NCBI GenBank assembly: GCA_021464415.1
Contig: CM038469.1
Coordinates: 7,418,501-7,482,500, forward strand
Length of the DNA: 64,000 nucleotides
Direction: 5' to 3'
DNA from: Lonicera japonica
Taxonomy: Eukaryota > Streptophyta > Magnoliopsida > Dipsacales > Caprifoliaceae
The notes beneath the pieces were generated by a model. The model made no database searches, was not told the DNA's origin, and was given only the letters and a program-made list of their open reading frames with translations. The first letter of the stretch is position 1. Every line of letters begins with the position of its first letter. The translations under genes were made by a program, and so were the position numbers. Shown here in pieces: positions 36,180 to 46,500 of the stretch.

Positions 36180-36735
36180 GAAGGCCATAAGATTAGAGGG
36201 AGGGAAAATTAAATTAAGGTGTTTAAAAAATAATACATGTAAATGTTACTTTGAAGGCCATAAGATTAGATGGAGGGAAAATTAAGGTGTTTGAAAAATA
36301 ATTTGGATTGGAGGGAGGAAAAATTAAGGTGTTTAAAAAATAATTTGGATTGGAGGGAGGAAAAGTTAAGGTGTTTGAAAAATAATTTGGATTGGAGGGA
36401 GGAAAAATTAAGGTGTTTGAGTTTCAAAAAAAATAATTAGGTGTTTAAAAAATAATACATGTAAATGTTACTTTGAAGGCCATAAGACTGGAGAGAGAGA
36501 AAATTAAGGTGTTTAAAAAATAATTTGGATTAGAGGGAGGGATGTAGATAACAGGAAAATTAAAGTGTTTAAAAAATAATTTGTATTAGAGGGAGGGGTG
36601 TAAATGTAGTTTAAAAAATAATTTGGATTAGAGGGAGGGTGTAAATGTAATTAAGGTGTTCAAAAAATAATTTGGCCCGAGGGAGGGAGGGGTGTAAATG
36701 TAGTTTAAATAAAAGGATTGGATTGAAGGGGTGTT
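36180..36735 (+). repeat. GGAGGGAGGAAAAATTAAGG minisatellite, copy A
   Basis: Many irregular units of roughly 40-45 bp built from 'ggagggaggaaaaattaagg', 'tgtttaaaaaataatttgga' and variants. It lies between the NF-YC upstream region and the tRNA gene. Confidence 0.85.
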
Positions 36736-36748
36736 CAAAAAGTAGTTT

Positions 36749-36821
36749 GGCCCATGCAGGTCTCGAACCTGCGACCTTCGCGTTATTAGCACGACGCTCT
36801 AACCAACTGAGCTAATGGGCC
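36749..36821 (-). tRNA. tRNA-Ile, anticodon AAT
   Basis: The minus strand folds into a full 73-nt cloverleaf: acceptor stem GGCCCAT/ATGGGCC, D arm GCTC..GAGC, anticodon stem TCGTG/CGCGA with loop CTAATAA (anticodon AAT), T arm GCAGG-TTCGAGA-CCTGC. It contains A-box (TAGCTCAGTTGG) and B-box (GGTTCGAGACC) promoters. A TTTTT Pol III terminator follows about 8 bases after the 3' end on the minus strand. CCA is not encoded, as expected for a nuclear gene. Confidence 0.97.
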
Positions 36822-36956
36822 ATTTGTTTAAGTTAGCTTATTTAAATTACTTCATCTATATTAAAGTAAGGAGAAGTATCTAAATAGATAAGGTCATGGG
36901 AAATCTTTGAGCGTAGATTTGAGGAGCAGAAACATATAGAGAGAGAGAGAGGGGGG

Positions 36957-39900
36957 ATGTTGGAACACATAACAGCAAGTGAAATAGCAGGGTATGGAGT
37001 TGGAGCCCTGCTCTTATGTGCCACCATTTCTGCCCCTAAGATCGACTCTTTCATTTCTACTTCCCAGCGCAGGTAAATTTTATTAATCTTTCTCCCCTTC
37101 TCTGTTTTTCTTTAAATATTCAAATTTTTTTTCTCACTTCCGATTCACTGCTTTAATTGGTTCTTTCTTTTCCCTTTTTCATGGATTTCTAGTACTGTAA
37201 TTGTTAGAATCAAAAGAACTAGAATTGGGTTCATTTGATTCGTTTACCATGTTGAATTCCTCGGAATTGTTTTTCACCCGGAATAACAATAATCAACGAA
37301 CAAAATGATACAGATTGATGATTTTGTTTTTCTTAAAAGAGATACAAAATGATGATTACTGCTTGCTTTTTTGTTTGTTGCGAGCCTATTCGATCCAAAA
37401 AATGGTAAGAAAACTTTTGCAAGATCCTAACTGTAAAGGTGAGAACTGATACAGACTGATTCACTTCGGAAGCATCAATTAATCTTTATTCACTTCAGCA
37501 CCATTCTGCTTTGCATTTTTGTTCTTGGTCAGTTTCTCTCCTAGATGGATATTACTCGTGCCTCTTTTACCACAACCTCCTGTAACTATAGGTAAATTCA
37601 AATGGTCTGTGTAGAACAAGAAAACTTTAAGGACATAAGAAAAAAGTCAGGAAACAATTGCCCACAAACTGGATTACATGATCGAGCTCCAGATATCGTA
37701 GTTAATGTTCTAATAAATATAAATAGTGATAAAAAGACCTGGATTGGACTGTTAGAAAACATCCTCCTCCTTTCTCTCCTTCTTTTTCTCCTTATTTTCC
37801 TCCTTCTTTCTCTCCCGATTTTCCTCCTCCTTTCTCTCCTTCCTTTCCTCCCTGTTTTTTAGGTTGTCTATACTTTTATGTTTTGCTTGTATGTACGTAT
37901 GTATAGCTCTCTTCTCATCTCTATTTAAGGTAATTATCATTCTTTGTATCTTGCAAGAAATGTAACACAAGTTAATAAACAATCTCATTCTCTCTCTAAT
38001 TTTTATCATGGTATCAGAGGCAGGTTTAATCCTTCCTCATTCATCTTCCACAATTACAAACCCACTCCCCAAAATACTCTGCTATCCTCCATTACTCAAA
38101 ATGTATAAACACCAAATCTAAATCCTACTCCAAGTTTTTCATCACTTTCGAAAATTATCCAAACCGCCTCCAAAACATCCTTGCTCACCACCACTGTCCT
38201 CGTCATAACAAGACGATTCCAACGCCGTCGAAATCACCCAGAAATCCGCCCTCACGCGCCCTCACACGCCGGCGCGTGACACAGAGCTCCGGCGCAATTC
38301 TCACGCGCAAGCTTCCACGCGCCCTTTCCCACTCGCCACACGCGCCTTCCACGCGCCTGACGCCGTTAGTCTAACGGCTGCCTGACGCCGTTACCGTTAA
38401 TTTACTGTTCCAAAAAAAAAAAAAAAAAAAAAACAGAAAACAGAAAACCTTGCCTTCCATTTCTGATTTATTTATTTTTCTTTAACTACCCATAGTGGTT
38501 TTCAAAACCTTATTTATTTTTTTTACTACAAACACCACTGCGGATCAATTTTTTTTTATTTTGTTATTTTTAACTGATATTCTACCTCGAGTCACCTGTT
38601 CCTCCTTCCATTGTCTTTATTTATTTTCATTATTTTTTTATTATGACTACATCTGAAATTCCTATTACTGTAAAACTTGATGGAAATAATTATAATCACT
38701 GGTCCATGCTTTTTCGGAATTTTTTGAAAGGAAAAGGGCTTTGGAAGTATGTCACTGGTAAAGAATCTTGTCCCATGAAAACTGATGCCAAATTTGAGGA
38801 ATGGGAAATCAACAACAATAAAATCCTGACCTGGCTTGCAAATACCGTCATCCCATCCATCAGTATCCAACTGGGCCGATGCACCACTGCAAAGAAAGCT
38901 TGGGATTTCTTGGCACAACGCTATGTTCAAACTAACTTTGCCAAGAAATACAAACTCGAACAGGACATTCGATCTCTTCAACAACAGCCCGGCCAGACAG
39001 TCTCTGATTTTCACTCCAGCATGTGCCTTATATGGGATCAACTTGAACTAATGGAACCACAGTGGACCGTTGATATGAAATTATGGGCACCTTTTCGTGA
39101 GGAAACACGGCTCGTTCAATTCCTTATGGCTCTCCGAGAAGAATTCGAGCCAATCAGAGCCTCTATGCTTCACCGCAAGCCTCTTCCTTCTGTTGAGGAA
39201 GCCTTGACAGAACTAATCACTGAAGAAACTCGCAAAGGCATTACTCCAAACATGTCATCCGTCTTCATTGCAGCCCCTCGCTCCCAGCAGCACTTCTTTA
39301 AACCACCCATTACCACTTCATCACCGCGTCCTCAACAAGCATCCTCCCGTTCATCGAAAGACCCGGTACAATGCAACTACTGCAAGGAATTTGGGCACAT
39401 TGTTAAATACTGCCCTTCTCCTACATCCCGGTACATGCGTAGTTTACAAAAATCTACCAGGACATCCGCTGCGTTCACCTCACTCGACAGTTCGTCATTC
39501 AACCATCAGCCTGGTCCTTCTTTTAACTCACCAACTGCTCCAGAAGTTCAGAATATGATCACACCGAATCATCATACAGTTGCATCTGCCTTCTCACCTT
39601 CAGCAGGTATCTCATCTCCGTGGTTTCTTGATTCTGGGGCATCAAATCACATGACCTTTGATCCAACCCACTTCACGCCATCCCGACCTATGGGCTCATC
39701 TACACAGATTCATACCGCTAATGGTTCCACTATTGCTGCTAGCCACGTTGGCTCCATAACTAATAATGGTTTATCTATCTCTGACGTTTTTCTTGTTCCT
39801 CAATTATCTATGCAACTTTTATCTGTTGGACAGTTATGTGACCTTGGACTAATAGTGATCTTTCATGCTACTGGTTTTATTATACAGGACCGATCGACGG

Positions 39901-42900
39901 GGATACAAGTTGGGACCGGCCATAGAGTTGGTCGACTATATGTGGCAGACAAATTACAGATTTCATCCATCCCCAACTCATCTCTCACGGCTTCTACCAC
40001 ACACCCACTCTCCCTTATCTCTTGGCATTCTAGATTGGGTCATGTTTCTTTTCCTCGCCTGCAATATATGATAAATAAGGGATTGTTAGGACCAGTTACT
40101 TTAGACAAAGATCATTCTTGTATTTCTTGTAAACTGGCTAAACAACCCGCTCTTCCCTTTCCTAATAGTACAACTACTACATGCTCTCCTTTTGATCTTG
40201 TACACTCTGATGTCTGGGGAAAAGCTCCCGTTGTTTCTATGGGTGGAGCTCAATATTATGTGGTCTTTATTGATGATTACTCTCGCTACACCTGGACTTA
40301 TTTACTTCATTCTCGGTCTGATTTTTTGAAAGTTTACATTGAGTTCACTACTATGATCAAAACCCAATTTTCCAAAAACATCAAAATTTTTCGATCTGAC
40401 TCTGGGGGAGAATACTTATCCAACCACTTCCTTGAATTCCTAAAGTCTCAAGGCACCCTTCCCCAACTATCTTGCCCAGATACCCCTCAGCAAAATGGGG
40501 TTGCAGAACGAAAACACAGACACCTTGTCGAAACAGCTCGTACCCTCCTTCTCTCCTCATCCGTCCCTTCCGTATTCTGGGGGGAAGCCATCCACACCTC
40601 TACCTTTCTCATTAATCGCATCCCTTCCATAGTCACCAATGGCGTATCTCCTTTCGAGCGCCTATATGGGACCACCCCAAATTATTCTGAACTTCGCACT
40701 TTTGGATCCACTTGTTTTGTGTTACTCCCAAAACGAGAACGAACAAAACTCACTTCTAAAAATGTCATGTGTGTCTTCCTGGGGTATGGGATTCAACAAA
40801 AAGGATATCGATGTTATGACCCGACTGCCAAACGGCTTCGCATTTCTCGCCATGTTACCTTCTGGGAACATAAACCATACTACACCTTATCCAAAGATCC
40901 CGTCTCAAATATTATAACTTCTCCTCCTGTCGATCCATTTCCAGAGCCTGTACCCTCCGTCACCCTTTCACCCACCCACCATGTAGCCACTCCTATGCCA
41001 CCACCTTCCTCTACCCCTGAAACTGTAACTGACTGTCCACCTGCCGACAACTTTACGTCCTGTCCTGAGTCTGTATCTCCCGCCGCCGGCCCTCTACTGC
41101 GACCAGTCCGAGACCGCCATCCACCAGTCTGGCATTCCGATTATGAATGCTACATATCTGCTCTACTATCTCTCCATGAGCCATCCTCCTATCGTGAGGC
41201 TTCTGCCGATCCTCAATGGCAGCAGGCTATGTCCGAGGAACTTGATGCCCTTCAGAAAACACAAACATGGGTTCTCACGGATTTACCCAATGGCAAATCA
41301 GTTGTTGGATGTAAATGGATATACAAAATTAAAACTAAAGCTGATGGGTCTGTTGATAGGTACAAAGCTCGCCTCGTTGCCAAAGGATATACTCAGGAGT
41401 ATGGGATCGATTATGAAGAAACCTTTGCTCCGGTTGCCCGTATGACCACAGTTCGCACTCTTATCTCTGTCGCCTCTATTCGATGTTGGACCATTCATCA
41501 GATGGATGTTAAGAATGCATTTCTTCATGGCGATCTTCAGGAAGAAGTCTACATGCAACCTCCCCCTGGGCTTCCACATGCCCCTGGACAAGTTTGTAAG
41601 CTTAGTCGAGCTCTCTATGGCCTCAAACAAGCGCCTCGAGCTTGGTTTGAAAAATTCTCCACAGCTATTCTGCAGCACGGTTTCTCTCAGAGCGCCCATG
41701 ACCCTGCTATGTTTACTTGCTCCTCTTCGCGTGGCATTGTTATTCTCCTTCTTTATGTGGACGATATGATCATCACTGGCGATGACCTGAATGGTATATG
41801 CAAGCTTAAAAACTATCTGTGCTCGTGTTTTGAAATGAAAGATTTGGGGGTCCTACGCTACTTCCTTGGTATTGAGGTTGCTCACTCCTCTACAGGCTAT
41901 TTTCTCTCTCAAGTGAAGTATGCCTCTGATATTCTGACACGTTCAGGTCTTACTGACAACAAGACTGCTGATACTCCTCTTGAGATGAATGTCAAACTCT
42001 CACCGTCTGATGGCACCTTGCTTCCTAATCCAACTTTATATCGCCAGCTTGTGGGAAGTCTCAACTATCTCACTATCACTAGACCTGACATCAGCCATGC
42101 TGTTCATATCATGAGTCAGTTCATGTCTGCTCCTCGCTCGGTTCACTTTGCTGCTGTTCTCCGCATCATCCGCTACGTCAAAGGGACCCTGCATCAGGGC
42201 TTGCATCTTTCATCTACATCACAACTCCTGTTACAAGGATATTCAGACTCCGATTGGGCTGGTGATATTACTGATAGACGTTCTACGACAGGGTACTGCA
42301 TCTTTCTTGGTGACTCGCTCATTTCATGGAAAAGCAAGAAACAGACTGTTATTGCCCGTTCCAGTGCCGAAGCTGAATACCGAGCTCTCGCTCATACCTC
42401 TGCTGAAATTGTTTGGCTTCGCTGGCTGCTTCAAGATATGGGCGTTACCCTAACAGATCCCACGCCCTTATTTTGTGACAACAAAAGTGCAATTCAAATA
42501 ACTCACAATGACGTTTTTCATGAGCGAACTAAGCATATTGAAGTTGACTGCCACTTTGTTCGCCAGCACTTCCAACAAGGGCATATCTTGCTACTTCATA
42601 TCTCTTCCGAGCTTCAGATAGCCGACCTGTTCACCAAACCGCATGTAGCTGCCAGATTTCGGTTCCTAATATCCAAGCTCCGGATGCTCTTCAAGCCTCC
42701 TTCAGCTTGAGGGGGGGTGTTAGAAAACATCCTCCTCCTTTCTCTCCTTCTTTTTCTCCTTATTTTCCTCCTTCTTTCTCTCCCGATTTTCCTCCTCCTT
42801 TCTCTCCTTCCTTTCCTCCCTGTTTTTTAGGTTGTCTATACTTTTATGTTTTGCTTGTATGTACGTATGTATAGCTCTCTTCTCATCTCTATTTAAGGTA

Positions 42901-43527
42901 ATTATCATTCTTTGTATCTTGCAAGAAATGTAACACAAGTTAATAAACAATCTCATTCTCTCTCTAATTTTTATCATGGACAACAAGAACTGGCCTAGAT
43001 GCTATTAACTTCGTCATATAGGCCTTACAGGCTAGATTAGATTCAAAGGAAGGAGACGCAGAATTCGGTTAATTTTACTAACCCTAAAAGGCTAGAATGT
43101 AAGTACCACAACTATATATGTGTTTTAGGTAATGGTTCACATTCTACTACTGCAGTCAATGGTGCCAATAGTTCAAATGTCCTAAGATATGTATGTATAG
43201 GAAGAATCATCCAAAAGATCATCCTGGGTTGGGTTACAGCAGAAAAAAAAAAATTCAATTGGAAAGCCCCCATATTAATTCATTAATAAATTTTTAAAAA
43301 AATGATCATATAAGTCTCAAAATTAAAACTTAATAACTAATTCCAATCAGATAAAATTGTACAACTGAAAAAAAAAACATATAAACAAGAATCTGAAGAA
43401 GATATTCAGAATAATAAAAATCACATCAAAAGAAAACATGTTAGCCACTAGAAGTGGCTTACCCATATCTTAACTTTTGGGGGTTAATCAGCAGCAGCAA
43501 CAGAAGATAGCATAAACTCTAGCCCTA

Positions 43528-43574
<47 letters not shown>

Positions 43575-46500
43575 TTTTGAATACTGCTCAGACTTCCTCG
43601 CGTTTAACATGTACCGGACGTTGCGCCTATTTTTGAAATTTCTGTTCTACTGGTACGATTTTTTTTTCCCTTTTCCTTTTTTTATATTTATTGTTACTCA
43701 CTGCATAATCTTTTACTTATTTTAAATTACTAACATATGTGCATGCCTGCCCGACTAAATATTTTTACATGTTTCTATTTGTTTTTGTGAGTTTTTACAA
43801 AATAAAATGAACTTAAAATAGAAGATATATTAATGACTATATCTTGTTCTTTCAAAAAAATAAATATATGTTATTGTTGTGTTACTCAACATATTAGTTT
43901 TTAGTGAAAGATGGAGTGTTAACTAAATTAATGTATCATTGCATATTTATTTAGAATATTAAAGTCATTCTCTAAATTAAAGTATTAGTGCATTTCAAAA
44001 ATATAATTTTACTTTGGAATATATATATATATATATATGTATAATTTTACAATTATATTTTGAGATGTCTTGAATTAATAATGTCATTTAAATTTTTTGA
44101 ACATAGCCAATATTTCTAAGTACTGATTTTTGTGGCTTCACTTTCTATCTCAAGATAGACAGTTAATTAAAAATAAAAAAATTTCTACAATAAAAATAGA
44201 CAATTAATTAAAAATAAAAATAAGTCCTTATTTATAGTTAACCATTGCATGATCTTTTGCGTATTTTAAATTATTTCTTAAATTATATATATATATATAT
44301 ATGTAGCTAGCGCATATACTTTGTGTATAAGTAGTCTAACATTTAAAATACTTGTGTGTAGAAGGTGCCAAGCATTTTGTCCGGTGAAAAAAAAAACCTA
44401 AATTGCAACCTTTTAGTTAAGAACAACAATGTTAACCATTAAGGTAGCTTATTTTTTTAATTTAAATTAGATCTATTTTCGAACAAAAATTAGGTATTCA
44501 CGCATATTACATGTGCTTTTGTGTTTAGTCTATTGAAGACGAAGCTTATAGATGCGCATAGGTTTAAAAAATAAAATATTTTATTTTTTAAAATTTGGCC
44601 ATTAAAAATATTTGAGACTTGTCTAGTTGGAAAACATTAAAATTAAGAAAGACTTATAATTTTTTTAATAGAAGCAGTGATAAATATAAGCTTGAACCAA
44701 AATATTTAAATATGTGATATTTTAAATAGGGCGCCAATGTTCGATATTTTAAATATCTAAACATTTATTAACAACATTTGACCCAGGGAAATGGTAAATG
44801 AGAAAATAAAACAACTGTTTGAACACATTAGGCCCTATTTGGTGAGCTTGTATTTCTCAAAATTTTAAAAACTTAAAATTAATTTTACTTTTACACTTTT
44901 CAAAATTTATTTCACTTTATTTTCTCCCTCTAAAAAAACTTTTAAAATATCATAACTTTAAATCCAAAAATCAAAATTAGATAATAAATATATATTTGAA
45001 ACCTACTCGTCGAGATCTATAAAATAAGATCCATTGTGACTATTATTTTAATTTTTTTTATGAGAATTTTAGTTGGTTTAAAAAAATTCAAACTCAAACT
45101 CAAACAAAAATCAAATTTACTTTTCAACTTACTTCTAAATGCATACAAATTTATCTCCTCTCAAATGCATACAAATCTTAATTGGCAATACTCCCTAAAT
45201 CTATTCTCTGGTCCAAATTGAAATTTAAACCGAATCCAACCAAATGTGTAAATAATTGACTTTGAATATGCACAAGCTCAATTGGCAAATTTGATAACTT
45301 TATGGACTTTAGAGTATGTTTAATAGAGATACCAAATGATACTCTTCAAAGTTGTAATTTTTGAATTTTATGAATTAAATTACACTCTTCATTTTAGGTG
45401 TGTATCCAAATGAAAAATATGAATATTTTGTTTTGTTTTGTTTTGTATTTCTAATGGTCCGTTTGATAACAATATGGAAAAGAAAAATAAAAATAGCCAA
45501 TTTTTATGAAAAGTTGAAAAATAAGTTGAGACATGTGGTGAGATGTATTTTTACTTTCGCTTGTTCAATGGATAATTTTTCTTTAGTAATTAAGAAAAAA
45601 AAAATCTATAAAAAATAATGAAAGATACATGACATTTACTCATAAAAATAAGAATGAGATGGAGTTTCTCATTACATATCTCAATTTATTATCCAACTTC
45701 TTATCAAAATTAAGTATTTTTCTTATTATTTTCATAGTATATTTGTGGTCGATCATTAATCTCATTCAACACGCATTTACCCAAACGATCAAGACGTGTG
45801 CTTGCTGGTAAGTTACATGGCGACATGCCGGGTAGTGGACTTTGGCCTTCAATGTGGTTTAAATTTATAGCTAAGAGACATGTGTTAGATAATGAAGAAA
45901 AAAAAAGAGACAAATATTCAATGGTCAATATTTTCTAGAATGAGAGAAGAATCCAATGGCCAATTTTTCTATACATTCTAGAAAATGTTGATTTTTTGAA
46001 TGGTTTGGTTAAATTTTTCAAAATATGCTAACTAAGGATGAAAACATTTCAAAGTTGGTGGATGCTTGTTGCTGTATAAATAGGGGTGTACTTGTATGCA
46101 TTTTGGTATCAACAACAAAAGCTCTAAATTAAGAAAAGAGCAAAGAAGAGAGAGTAGAGAACCAAAAATATTAAGAGAGTAGAGAGAGAAAATTAGAAGT
46201 GAAGTGTCTAGGTGAGTGCTTTGCAATTTCTAATTTTTCAGAGTGTTGAGTGAGAAAAATAAAAGCAATTTTCTAGGTGAGAAAAATTGCAGTGTCTATT
46301 TTTTAGTGTTGAGAAATACACAGTGTGCGTGTATAGATCTGCTGACCAGTCTTGTAAACCACTTCTTTTTTGATATAGTGAATTTGATGCGCTCCGTGGA
46401 CTAGTGGCAATTTGCTGATACCACGTAATTCCTTGTGTTGTGAGATTGGTGTATCGTTGTGCCAAATAATTTTATTGTGCAATTTTCTTTTGTCATTTAT

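Larger units (their letters stand above)
32201..36510 (+). repeat. NF-YC upstream segmental duplication, copy A
   Basis: Contains the NF-YC 5'-UTR intron, leader exon and upstream DNA. It matches 37282-46890 in direct orientation once Copia-2 and smaller indels are removed. The left border is abrupt at 'aataacaataatcaa' (32201/37282). The right border lies within the GGAGGG minisatellite. Confidence 0.92.
37750..42976 (+). mobile_element. Copia-2: intact, very young Ty1/Copia retrotransposon
   Basis: 5227 bp, LTRs 259 bp each, TG...CA ends, perfect 5-bp target duplication TGGAC (37745-37749 and 42977-42981). Primer site TGGTATCAGAGGC directly after the 5' LTR (38009); polypurine tract GAGGGGGGG before the 3' LTR. 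The two LTRs appear identical base for base. The single polyprotein ORF is uninterrupted. Copy A of the segmental duplication shows the empty site ('gattggacaacaag', about 32653). By structure this element may still be able to transpose. Lineage not certain (Ale/Retrofit-like size and layout). Confidence 0.96.

Noticed and set aside
37752..38009. Lys/Glu-rich 85-codon minus-strand frame, repeated at 42720-42986
   Set aside because: It is the reverse of the pyrimidine-rich Copia-2 LTR, present in both LTRs; not a gene.
41298..41699. 133-codon minus-strand frame within Copia-2
   Set aside because: Shadow of the reverse-transcriptase coding region.
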